Source: CANKHA01 sp035699705 (GTDB taxonomy: Bacteria; Pseudomonadota; Alphaproteobacteria; Rhizobiales; Xanthobacteraceae). From it: a stretch of DNA of 64,000 bases. Within the stretch, counting starts at the first letter, position 1. Each line of letters opens with the position of its first letter. Made by a program: the position numbers and the translations under genes. Location: positions 26,821 through 90,820 of the forward strand of contig DASSPI010000095.1 of NCBI GenBank assembly GCA_035699705.1. Direction: 5' to 3'. Below are positions 6,552 to 14,551 of the stretch, in pieces. Under the pieces are notes generated by a model, which was given only the letters and a program-made list of their open reading frames with translations, did no database searches and was not told the origin of the DNA.

Positions 6552-8234
6552 GGCGCCGCGCTTCGGTTTCGGCAGCGCCAATCCGGTTTGCGCGCCTTCG
6601 ATGCCTTCCAGCATCTTCTCCAAAATTTCCAGCCGGTCGGCTTCACCCGGCGGCTTGTCCCAACGCAATCGGCTGATGCGGGGAAACCGCATGGCGACGC
6701 CGGAGCGGTGGCGGCTCGATCGCTGCAAGCCCTCGAAGGCTATTTCCAGCACCAGACCCTTGTCGCGGTCATGCACCACTTCGCGCACCGGGCCGAAACG
6801 CTCGATGGTGTTGCGGCGGACGAAACGGTCGATCTGCAACAGTTCCTCGTCGGTGAAACCGAAATAGGCTTTGCCCACCGGCACCAGCACGTCCTCGCCG
6901 TCCTCGGTCGTCCAGGCGCCAAAGGTATAGTCGGAATAATACGACGAGCGCTTGCCATGGCCGCGCTGGGCATACATCAGCACCGCATCGATGGTGAAAG
7001 GATCGCGTTTCCATTTCCACCACTGGCCTTTCGGCCGTCCCGGCAGGTAGGGCGCGTCGCGGCGCTTGAGCATGATGCCCTCCACCGCGGCGGCATCGTC
7101 GCCCGCGCCGGCAGACTTGGGATCGGCGCGCGCGGCGGCCAATTGCTCCCAGGTGGTGAAATGCACCAGCGGAGAGAGATCGACACGCGGGTCGCCAAGC
7201 CGGGTGATGAATTTCTCCAGCCGCACCCGGCGCTCGGCGAATGGCTGCTCGCGCAAATCGTCGCTGCCGTCGACCAGCAGGTCATAGGCGCGCAGATGCG
7301 CGGGAAATTCCGCCATCAGCTTGGGCGTGACCGCCTTGCGGTTGAGCCGCTGCTGCAACTCATTGAAAGACTGCACGCGCCCGTCGCGCATGATCAAAAG
7401 TTCGCCGTCAATGGTGCCTGGAAGGCGCAGCGCGGAGACGAGATCCGGGAAGCTTTTTGAAACATCTTCGCCGGTGCGGGAATAAAGCCGCGTAACGGTC
7501 TCGCCGTGCTCGTTCCGCCCGGTCACGGCCTGCACGCGGGTGCCGTCCCATTTCCACTCCGCCAGGTAATGCGAGGGATCGAGCGTGGAAAAATCCGCCG
7601 CTTCGATCGCATGCGCCAGCATGGCGGGACGGAACGGTATGGGGTCGGTGTTGAGCGGCTTGTCGGCTCGCCCCTCCAGCCAGGCGAACAGCTCGGTGTA
7701 AGGCGGCCTCAGGCCCGGCCAGAGCAGTTCGATCTCGTGCGGGTCCTTGTCGCCGAGCGCTGCGGCGGCGGTCTTCACCAGCCGCGCGGAGACGCCGATG
7801 CGCAAGCCGCCGGTGATCAGCTTGAGCAGCGCCCAGCGGCCGGTTTCGTCCAGCGCGTCGAGCCAGCGCGCGAGCTGCGCGGGCAGCTGCGCTTTGCCGA
7901 GCGTGGACAGCGTTTCGACCACGTCGGAAAGCGAAGGCGTGGCGTTTGGCCGGTGATGGGGATCCGCCGGCCACATCAGCGCGATGGTCTCGGAGAGATC
8001 GCCGACATAATCGTGCGACAGCGCAAACAGCACCGGATCGGTGCGCTCGGCGATCAGCATGCGGATCATGCCGGGCTTGGCATATTGGAACGACAGAGCG
8101 CCCGCGAGCGCCGCCAGCGCGTAGCCGCGCTCCGGGTCGGGCGTGGTGCGGAAATATTCCGTCATCAGGCGCAGCTTGTTGTTGCGCCCATGCTCATAAG
8201 CGAGGCGGTCGAGCAATTCGGCGAAGCGGTTCAT
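6543..8234 (-). CDS. ligase-associated-cassette ATP-dependent DNA ligase
   Basis: A 563-residue ATP-dependent DNA ligase of the bacterial group that travels with an exonuclease, a DEXH helicase and the PdeM phosphoesterase (the 'ligase-associated' or cisplatin-response repair cassette). The N-terminal DNA-binding domain (residues ~1-200) precedes the adenylation domain with nucleophile Lys228 in EWKWDGTR; motif V is GIMLKRRDAPYLPGRPKGQW-like and an OB-fold domain follows. It joins breaks in double-stranded DNA using ATP. The start overlaps the exonuclease stop by four bases (ATGA), showing translational coupling. The last codons and stop come from repeat copy 2. Not a LigD: no polymerase or nuclease domain is fused. 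Confidence 0.95.
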   Translation of the reverse strand: MNRFAELLDRLAYEHGRNNKLRLMTEYFRTTPDPERGYALAALAGALSFQYAKPGMIRMLIAERTDPVLFALSHDYVGDLSETIALMWPADPHHRPNATPSLSDVVETLSTLGKAQLPAQLARWLDALDETGRWALLKLITGGLRIGVSARLVKTAAAALGDKDPHEIELLWPGLRPPYTELFAWLEGRADKPLNTDPIPFRPAMLAHAIEAADFSTLDPSHYLAEWKWDGTRVQAVTGRNEHGETVTRLYSRTGEDVSKSFPDLVSALRLPGTIDGELLIMRDGRVQSFNELQQRLNRKAVTPKLMAEFPAHLRAYDLLVDGSDDLREQPFAERRVRLEKFITRLGDPRVDLSPLVHFTTWEQLAAARADPKSAGAGDDAAAVEGIMLKRRDAPYLPGRPKGQWWKWKRDPFTIDAVLMYAQRGHGKRSSYYSDYTFGAWTTEDGEDVLVPVGKAYFGFTDEELLQIDRFVRRNTIERFGPVREVVHDRDKGLVLEIAFEGLQRSSRHRSGVAMRFPRISRLRWDKPPGEADRLEILEKMLEGIEGAQTGLALPKPKRGASA

Positions 8235-9412
8235 TTGCTGCCGTTGCTTTCTTCACCTCTCCCCGTGGGGGAGAGGTCGCGCCCAGGGCGCGGATGAGGG
8301 AGTTCGGGACTATCGAGAGTCTTGTCCCCCCTCACCTTGGCCCTCTCCCCGCCGGGGAGAGGGAGTCCCTCCGTGCCCGCTTCACCGTCCGTATTGCTCA
8401 CCCCGTCGGTCTCGTCCTCATCGCCGTAGCCGACGATATCGAGCGGCCGCGCCTTCAACCCGCGCGTCGTCGCCCAATGCACCAGCGCATCTTCCTGCCC
8501 ATGCGTGACCCAGACCTCGCCTGCGCCGGTGGCGGCAATGGTGTCGGTCAGGCCGTCCCAGTCGGCGTGGTCGGAAATCACCAGCGGCAATTCGATCTGC
8601 CCCTGCCGCGCACGCGCGCGCACGCGCATCCATCCCGAAGCAAAGCAGGCCACCGGATCCGGAAAGCGCCGCGTCCAGATATCCTTGATCGCCGATGGCG
8701 GCGCCAGCGTAACCGTTCCGGCAAGCTCGGGCTTTTTCGCGCCGCGCACCAGTTCGAGCGGACCGAGATCGATGCCGCGCGTCACGTAATAGTTGGTGAT
8801 GTTCTCCATCGCGCCGTGCAGATAGACCGTCTTGTCGTAGCCGGCCCGCCGCAGCATGGCGATCACGCGCTGGGCCTTGCCGAGCGAATAGGCGCCGACC
8901 AGATGCGCGCGTTCGGGAAACAGCGCGACCGAGCGCAACAATTTTTCGATTTCACCTTCGGCATCGTGATGTCGGAACACGGGCAGGCCAAAGGTGGCCT
9001 CGGTGATGAAGACATCGCACGGTACCAGCTCGAACGGCGCGCAGGTCGGATCGGGCACGTCCTTGTAGTCGCCCGAGGCGACGATGCGCATGCCGCCGCA
9101 TTCCACCGCGATCTGCGCCGAGCCGAGCACATGGCCCGCAGGATGGAACGTCGCCTTGATGCCGTTGAGGTCGATCGTCTCGCCGTATGTCACCGCCTGG
9201 GTGCGGCCGGCAAAATTGTCGCCGTAACGCAGCCGCATGATATCCAGCGTCTCCTGCGTGGCCAGCACCGCGCCATGGCCGGCGCGGGCGTGGTCGGAAT
9301 GGCCATGGGTGATCAGCGCCTTGTCCACCGCCCGCGTCGGATCGATGTAAAAGCCGCCGCGTTTGCAGCAGACGCCGGACGGGGTGGGCAGAAGGATGTC
9401 TTCGGGACGCAT
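8231..9412 (-). CDS. ligase-associated DNA exonuclease (metallo-beta-lactamase fold)
   Basis: A 393-residue nuclease of the metallo-beta-lactamase/beta-CASP superfamily, the partner of the adjacent ATP-dependent ligase. The metal-binding motif is THGHSDH (His36, His38, Asp40, His41), and later conserved histidines occur in FHPAGHVLGSAQ and ISDHADW. The ATG at 9412 gives MRPEDILLPTPSG, the usual start; an upstream in-frame start adds an unrelated 22 residues. The family is normally about 330-340 residues; here roughly the last 45-50 residues (GEAGTEGLPLPGGERAK... to the end) are encoded by a hairpin repeat at 8255-8363 and look like an acquired tail. Four-base overlap with the ligase start. 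Confidence 0.93.
   Translation of the reverse strand: MRPEDILLPTPSGVCCKRGGFYIDPTRAVDKALITHGHSDHARAGHGAVLATQETLDIMRLRYGDNFAGRTQAVTYGETIDLNGIKATFHPAGHVLGSAQIAVECGGMRIVASGDYKDVPDPTCAPFELVPCDVFITEATFGLPVFRHHDAEGEIEKLLRSVALFPERAHLVGAYSLGKAQRVIAMLRRAGYDKTVYLHGAMENITNYYVTRGIDLGPLELVRGAKKPELAGTVTLAPPSAIKDIWTRRFPDPVACFASGWMRVRARARQGQIELPLVISDHADWDGLTDTIAATGAGEVWVTHGQEDALVHWATTRGLKARPLDIVGYGDEDETDGVSNTDGEAGTEGLPLPGGERAKVRGDKTLDSPELPHPRPGRDLSPTGRGEESNGSK
8255..8363. repeat. hairpin repeat element inside the exonuclease 3' end
   Basis: Two hairpins, ACCTCTCCCC/GGGGAGAGGT (8255-8277, loop GTG) and CCCTCTCCCC/GGGGAGAGGG (8341-8363, loop GCC), with GACTATCGA and CCCCTCAC between them. The layout matches the element at 3856-4023. 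It lies in the reading frame of the exonuclease and encodes its C-terminal tail. CTTCACC occurs at 8251-8257 and 8380-8386, a weak 7-base candidate for a flanking duplication. Confidence 0.8.
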
Positions 9413-9461
9413 AAACCCTAGATATGCTTTGCTTTCGCTTCTGCGAGCCTTGAGGTGACGC

Positions 9462-10406
9462 GTGCAATTGCTTTCCACCCTGTTCCTGTCCTCCGGCGAC
9501 CTGATCGCCGACCGGCGCTATGCCTGGGCGCAGGACCTGGAATCCAAGGGTGATTTGGCGGGCGCGGCGGACCTTCTGGAACAGGCGCTGGAACTGACGC
9601 CGGGCTATGCCTCGGCCTGGTTCGCACTGGGAGAGCTGCGCGAAAAGCTCGGCGATGCGGACGCCGCCGCAGCAGCCTATCGCAAGGCGCGCGAGGCCGA
9701 TCCGGACGATCGCCACGGCGCTCTCGTCAATCTCATGCGGCTGAAAGCAGCGGAGCCGAGCGGCATGCCCCCCGCCTATGTGCGCACGCTGTTCGATCAT
9801 TATGCACCGGACTTCGACCGCTCGCTGACGGAAGGGCTCAATTATTCCGCGCCCATGCTGTTGCTGGCGGGGGTGGAAGCGGCGGCGCGCGATGCCGGGC
9901 GAGCGATGCATTTTGCGGCGATGCTGGATATCGGCTGCGGCACCGGTCTCGCAGGCGCGGCCTTTCGCGCGAAAGTGGACGCGCTGGTTGGCGTCGATCT
10001 GTCGCCGCGCATGATCGAGCAGGCGCGACAGAAGAACATCTATGACCGGCTCGAAGTCGGCGACCTGCTGGAATTTCTGGCCGCAGAAACGCACGTCGGA
10101 AACAGTTACGACCTGATCCTCGCGGCCGACGTCTTCGCCTATCTGCCCGACCTCGCACCGGTCGCGCGTGCGGTCTCCGCCGTGCTCGCTCGCGGCGGGC
10201 TGTTTGCTTTCAGCGTGGAGAGCAATGACGGCGAAGGCGTCGAGCTCGGTGAGGCTCTGCGTTTTTCCCACAGTGCCGGCCATGTCCGCGGCGCGCTGGA
10301 AGGCGCCGGGCTGAAGCTGCTCGGCCTCGATTCCGCCTCGACCCGCACGGAAAAGGGTTTCCCGGTGCCCGGGCTGATCGCGGTGGCCGTGGCGAAAAGC
10401 GAATGA
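9462..10406 (+). CDS. TPR-containing SAM-dependent methyltransferase
   Basis: A 314-residue protein with two tetratricopeptide-like helical pairs near residues 15-90 (AADLLEQALELTPGYASAWFALGEL, ADAAAAAYRKAREADPDD) fused to a class I methyltransferase domain. The SAM-binding motif I is MLDIGCGTGLAGA, with VGVDLSPRMIEQAR as motif II and DLILAADVFAYL further on. The substrate is unknown; the TPR part may choose a protein partner. The start is a GTG 49 bases from the divergent exonuclease ATG, so both probably share a promoter region. Its stop overlaps the helicase ATG by four bases, coupling it to the repair cassette. A methyltransferase is not a standard member of this cassette as I know it. 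Confidence 0.88.
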   Translation: MQLLSTLFLSSGDLIADRRYAWAQDLESKGDLAGAADLLEQALELTPGYASAWFALGELREKLGDADAAAAAYRKAREADPDDRHGALVNLMRLKAAEPSGMPPAYVRTLFDHYAPDFDRSLTEGLNYSAPMLLLAGVEAAARDAGRAMHFAAMLDIGCGTGLAGAAFRAKVDALVGVDLSPRMIEQARQKNIYDRLEVGDLLEFLAAETHVGNSYDLILAADVFAYLPDLAPVARAVSAVLARGGLFAFSVESNDGEGVELGEALRFSHSAGHVRGALEGAGLKLLGLDSASTRTEKGFPVPGLIAVAVAKSE

Positions 10407-12955
10407 CCTTGCTGGAGCGCATCGAAACCAAGCCCTTGTTGCCGGAACCGTTCGAGAAATGGTTCGCGGCGCGCGGCTGGACTCCGCGTACGCACCAGCT
10501 CGACCTGCTGGCCAAGGCGGAGGCGGGGCGCTCGGCGCTGCTGATTGCGCCCACCGGCGCGGGCAAGACTTTGGCGGGATTTCTGCCCACGCTGGTGGAG
10601 TTGAGCGCGGAGCGCCCGACGGCGCGCAGCGGAGGAAAGAAGCTCGTCTCCACCGGCCGCGACATCCGCCGCGAAGGCGGGCTGCACACGCTCTACATCT
10701 CGCCGCTGAAGGCGCTGGCGGTCGACATCGCGCGCAACCTGGAAACGCCGGTGGCGGAAATGGGCCTGCCCATCCGGCTGGAGACGCGCACCGGCGACAC
10801 GCCGGTGTCGAAGCGCCAGCGCCAGCGCCGCGATCCGCCCGACATCCTGCTCACCACCCCGGAACAGGTCGCTTTGCTGCTCGCTTCCGCCGATGCGCCT
10901 TTTCTGTTCGGCTCGCTCCGGCGCGTGGTGCTGGACGAATTGCATTCGCTGGTCACCTCCAAGCGCGGTGACCTGCTCTCGCTCGGGCTGGCGCGGCTGT
11001 TTCGCCTGGCGCCCCAGCTCACCAGCGTCGGGCTTTCCGCCACCGTCGCTGAGCCGGACGATCTCTGCCGCTTCCTGCTGCCGCAGCCGGTGGACGGTGA
11101 AGCGCGCGCCGATCTCGTCATCGCCGGAGGCGCCGCCCCGCCGGAAGTATCGATGCTCGATACCAAGGAGCATCTGCCTTGGGCCGGGCATGGCGCGCGC
11201 CATGCGCTGGGCGAAATCTACGATCTGATCAAGCGGCACAAAACCACGCTGATTTTCGTCAACACCCGAAGCCAGGCGGAAGGCCTGTTCCAGGACCTCT
11301 GGCGCATGAACGACGACAGCCTCGCGATTGCGCTGCATCACGGCTCGCTCGATGTCGGCCAGCGCCGCCGCGTGGAGGACGCCATGGCGGTGGGCAAGCT
11401 GCGCGCGGTGGTCTGCACGTCGTCGCTCGATCTCGGCGTGGATTGGGGCGATGTCGATCTCGTCATCAATGTGGGCGCGCCGAAAGGCTCCTCGCGCCTG
11501 ATGCAGCGCATCGGCCGCGCCAATCACCGGCTCGACGAGCCATCCCGCGCGGTGCTGATCCCGGCCAACCGCTTCGAGGTGCTGGAGTGTCACGCCGCGC
11601 TCGGCGCGGTCGCGGACAATGCGCAGGACACGCCGCCCGCGCGCACCGGCGCGCTCGATGTATTGGCGCAGCATGTGCTCGGCTGTGCGGTGGGCGAGCC
11701 TTTCCGCAGCGATGATCTTTACGGCGAAATCCGCGCGGCCGCGCCTTATGCCGCGCTCACCCGCAAGGATTTCGACGACGTGGTCGATTTCGTCGCCACC
11801 GGCGGCTATGCGCTCAAAGCCTATGAGCGCTTCGCCAAAATCCGTCAGGGGCAGGACGGGCGCTGGCGCATCACCCACCCGCGCATCGCGCAGCGCTACC
11901 GCATGAATGTCGGCACCATCGTCGAAGCCGACATGCTGAAGGTGCGGCTGGTACGCTCGCGCGGGGCCAAGACCGCCATCCCGCGCGGCGGGCGGCTGCT
12001 CGGGCAGGTGGAGGAATATTTCATCGAGACGCTCGCGTTCGGCGACACCTTCGTCTTCGCCGGCGAAATCCTGCGCTACGAAGCGCTGGTGGAGGACGAA
12101 GTCTATGTCTCGCGCGCCGCGGACGAAGACCCGAAAGTCCCGGCTTACGAAGGCGGCAAGTTCCCGCTCTCGACTTATCTCGCCGCGCGCGTGCGCGATC
12201 TCATCGCCGATCACCACGCCTGGCGCGCGCTGCCGCAACAGGTGCGCGAATGGCTGGAGATCCAGGAATGGCGCTCACTGCTGCCGCCGGCGGGCGATCT
12301 GCTGGTGGAGACCTTTCCGCGCGCCAACAAGCATCACCTGGTCTGCTATCCGTTCGAAGGCCGGCTCGCGCACCAGACGCTGGGCATGCTGCTGACGCGC
12401 CGGCTGGAGCGCGCGCGGCTGCGCCCGCTCGGCTTTGTCGCCAACGAATATGCCTTGGCGGTGTGGACCCTGGGCGATGTCGGCCAGGCGATCGAGGACG
12501 GCCGATTGTCGCTGGCGGCGCTGTTCGACGAGGACATGCTGGGCGACGATCTGGAAGCCTGGCTCGCGGAATCGGCGCTGATGAAGCGCACCTTCCGCAC
12601 CTGCGCCATCATCGCCGGACTGATCGAGCGCCGCTTTCCGGGCGAGGAAAAATCCCGCCGGCAGGTCACCATCTCGACCGATCTGGTCTATGACGTGCTG
12701 CGCAAGCACCAGCCCGACCACGTGCTTTTGCGCGCCGCGCGGGCGGATGCCGCCACGGGCTTGCTCGACATCCGCCGTCTTGGCACCATGCTGGCGCGCA
12801 TCAAGGGTCGAATCATCCACAAACCGCTCGACCGCGTTTCTCCGCTCGCCGTGCCGGTGATGCTGGAGATCGGCCGCGAGTCGGTTTATGGCGAGGCCTC
12901 GGATGTGCTGCTGGCGGAAGCCGCCGACGAATTGGTGAAGGAGGCGATGGGGTGA
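10403..12955 (+). CDS. lhr: ligase-associated DEXH-box (Lhr-like) DNA helicase
   Basis: An 850-residue superfamily 2 helicase of the Lhr group in the version associated with the ATP-dependent ligase. Walker A is APTGAGKT (Lys55), the Walker B/DExH box is DELH starting at Asp178, motif III is SATV and motif VI is QRIGRANHRLDE. A winged-helix and C-terminal Lhr-core region follow the two RecA-like domains (from about residue 410). It is expected to unwind or remodel DNA during repair with the neighbouring ligase, exonuclease and phosphoesterase. The start overlaps the methyltransferase stop (ATGA). Length is normal for the ligase-associated subfamily, shorter than full Lhr. Confidence 0.95.
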   Translation: MTLLERIETKPLLPEPFEKWFAARGWTPRTHQLDLLAKAEAGRSALLIAPTGAGKTLAGFLPTLVELSAERPTARSGGKKLVSTGRDIRREGGLHTLYISPLKALAVDIARNLETPVAEMGLPIRLETRTGDTPVSKRQRQRRDPPDILLTTPEQVALLLASADAPFLFGSLRRVVLDELHSLVTSKRGDLLSLGLARLFRLAPQLTSVGLSATVAEPDDLCRFLLPQPVDGEARADLVIAGGAAPPEVSMLDTKEHLPWAGHGARHALGEIYDLIKRHKTTLIFVNTRSQAEGLFQDLWRMNDDSLAIALHHGSLDVGQRRRVEDAMAVGKLRAVVCTSSLDLGVDWGDVDLVINVGAPKGSSRLMQRIGRANHRLDEPSRAVLIPANRFEVLECHAALGAVADNAQDTPPARTGALDVLAQHVLGCAVGEPFRSDDLYGEIRAAAPYAALTRKDFDDVVDFVATGGYALKAYERFAKIRQGQDGRWRITHPRIAQRYRMNVGTIVEADMLKVRLVRSRGAKTAIPRGGRLLGQVEEYFIETLAFGDTFVFAGEILRYEALVEDEVYVSRAADEDPKVPAYEGGKFPLSTYLAARVRDLIADHHAWRALPQQVREWLEIQEWRSLLPPAGDLLVETFPRANKHHLVCYPFEGRLAHQTLGMLLTRRLERARLRPLGFVANEYALAVWTLGDVGQAIEDGRLSLAALFDEDMLGDDLEAWLAESALMKRTFRTCAIIAGLIERRFPGEEKSRRQVTISTDLVYDVLRKHQPDHVLLRAARADAATGLLDIRRLGTMLARIKGRIIHKPLDRVSPLAVPVMLEIGRESVYGEASDVLLAEAADELVKEAMG

Positions 12956-12981
12956 GGATTTTGCGATCGCATGCGGCTCTT

Positions 12982-13101
12982 ACCCTCCCCCCTTGTGGGG
13001 GAGGGTGGCGAGGGCAGCGAGCCGGGTGGGGGTGTTAACGGCAATGCAGTCGCACGTTGCCAAAAACCCCACCCCCAACCCCTCCCCACAAGGGGGAGGG
13101 G
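12982..13101. repeat. hairpin repeat element supplying the pdeM start
   Basis: Hairpin one is ACCCTCCCCC/GGGGGAGGGT (12982-13006) and hairpin two CCCCTCCCC/GGGGAGGGG (13079-13101), with GGTGGGG-type and CCCCACCCCC sequence between. This is the well-known intergenic design that encodes NPTPNPSPQGGG when translated. It lies between the helicase stop (12955) and the phosphoesterase body, and contains the only suitable start codon of the latter at 13044. Confidence 0.8.
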
Positions 13102-13772
13102 AGCTACGCATTGCCGGCGTCAGCGTCGTCGCCGATTGCGGCGGCGCGCTCTATTGGCCGGAGGAAGGCCTGCTCGTTGTCTCCGACCTGCATCTGGAAA
13201 AAGGCTCGAGCTTCGCCAAACGCGGCGTGTTGCTGCCGCCTTACGATAGCGCGGCGACGCTGGCGCGGCTGGGCCTGCTGATCGCGCGCTATGCGCCGCG
13301 TTGCGTGATCGCGCTGGGTGACAATTTCCACGATGGCGGCGGCGCGGATCGCCTGCACGACAGCGACCGCGGCAATTTGCGCGCGCTGCAGCGCGCCCGC
13401 GACTGGATCTGGATCACCGGCAATCACGATCCCGAACCCGCGAAACGCATCGGCGGGCGCTTCGCCGCGGCGCTGGCGGTGGGCGCGCTCACCTTCCGGC
13501 ACGAACCGACGAGAAAGGCGCCGGAAGGCGAGATCGCCGGGCATCTGCATCCGGTGGCGCGGGTGACCCAGCGCGGCCGCACCGTCAGCCGCCGCTGCTT
13601 CGCCACCAACGGCAAGCAGGCCGTGATGCCGGCTTTCGGCGCCTTTACCGGCGGCCTCAACATACGCCACCACGCCTTCGCGGAAGTGTTCGGCACGCTT
13701 GCCTTCACCGCGCATATGCTGGGCGAGGGACGGCTTTACGCCTTCACCGCCAGGCGCTGTATGCCGGATTAA
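13044..13772 (+). CDS. pdeM: ligase-associated DNA damage response endonuclease/phosphoesterase PdeM
   Basis: A 242-residue calcineurin-like metallophosphoesterase, the fourth member of the ligase-associated repair cassette. Metal ligands are visible in order: DLHLEKG, GDNFHDGGG, GNHDPE and GHLHPVARV. The N-terminal ~20 residues (MQSHVAKNPTPNPSPQGGGE) come from the hairpin repeat at 12982-13101; the normal family sequence begins near LRIAGVSVVADCGGALYWPEE. No other in-frame ATG or GTG lies between the repeat and the first conserved strand, so translation must begin in the repeat or before it. It ends four bases into the converging TIGR02186 gene. Confidence 0.93.
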   Translation: MQSHVAKNPTPNPSPQGGGELRIAGVSVVADCGGALYWPEEGLLVVSDLHLEKGSSFAKRGVLLPPYDSAATLARLGLLIARYAPRCVIALGDNFHDGGGADRLHDSDRGNLRALQRARDWIWITGNHDPEPAKRIGGRFAAALAVGALTFRHEPTRKAPEGEIAGHLHPVARVTQRGRTVSRRCFATNGKQAVMPAFGAFTGGLNIRHHAFAEVFGTLAFTAHMLGEGRLYAFTARRCMPD

Positions 13773-14551
13773 TCCTTGCGAAACACCACGCTGGCGAACC
13801 AGCCGGTGAGCAGCGCCAGCATCGCGGTTGCCAGGCCATAGAGCAGGGAGTAGTCGCGCGCGGCGACGGCGACGAATTGCTCGAAGCCGACCTTGATCAC
13901 TTCCAGCGCCGAGGTGGACTGCGCGACCATCGCGCCGTCCGCGAACAGCTTCACGTCAACTTCGTAAATGCCGAAGGGCACATTCGGCGGCATCGGAACG
14001 TCCGCACGAAACAGCGTGGGCGTCAGGAAGGTCACGGCACTCCCGCGTTCGACATAGAGCCCGTGCTCCTGCTTCAGCCGCACGAAGGCTTGCCGGAACG
14101 GATCCTCCTTCACCACGTCGGCGACATCGGGTCCGATGCGTTGCGGCAGCTGGAAATTGTCGAATCCGACCTGCAAGCGGCGCAGTGTATCGGCGTCGGC
14201 GATGGCCTCCGCCGGCTTGTTGGACAGTACGGCGAGATAGCTGGGCACATTCACGAAGGTGCGCGCGTCGACATTGACCCAGATGCCGAACACGCGGCCT
14301 TTGCGCCGCGTGCGCTCGGTGTCGCGCGGCCCGCTCACTGTCACCACCACGTCGTAGCCGCCGCGCCGCGCTACGGCCGCCTGCTCGTTCTCCACGCTGC
14401 CGAACAGCACAAGATCGACGCCGGTATAGCTCGATGTCACCATCACGCGATGGTTGGAAAGCGAGATGATCAGCCGTTCGGCGGCGGCGGGCGTCGCGGC
14501 GAGGGCCAGCACCCCGGCGAGACAAATAGCGGCGAGGCGGCGCCTGCTCAT
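13769..14551 (-). CDS. TIGR02186 family periplasmic protein with C-terminal membrane anchor
   Basis: A 260-residue protein with a signal peptide (MSRRRLAAICLAGVLALAAT, cleavage near AAAE), a soluble periplasmic body beginning RLIISLSNHRVMVTSSYTG, and one C-terminal transmembrane helix (LLYGLATAMLALLTGWFASVV) before a short Lys/Asp tail. I recognise this as the alphaproteobacterial TIGR02186 family, of unknown function, which accompanies TauE/SafE permeases. The ATG at 14551 overlaps the permease stop by four bases (ATGA), so the two are cotranscribed and probably form one membrane system. Longer in-frame extensions upstream run antisense-free but lie within the permease gene and lack a signal peptide. 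Confidence 0.87.
   Translation of the reverse strand: MSRRRLAAICLAGVLALAATPAAAERLIISLSNHRVMVTSSYTGVDLVLFGSVENEQAAVARRGGYDVVVTVSGPRDTERTRRKGRVFGIWVNVDARTFVNVPSYLAVLSNKPAEAIADADTLRRLQVGFDNFQLPQRIGPDVADVVKEDPFRQAFVRLKQEHGLYVERGSAVTFLTPTLFRADVPMPPNVPFGIYEVDVKLFADGAMVAQSTSALEVIKVGFEQFVAVAARDYSLLYGLATAMLALLTGWFASVVFRKD

Noticed and set aside
10139..12238. A 699-codon minus-strand open frame inside the helicase gene
   Set aside because: Arg/His-rich, low-hydrophobicity antisense frame of the kind that GC-rich coding DNA produces; the plus strand encodes a clear helicase with all motifs.
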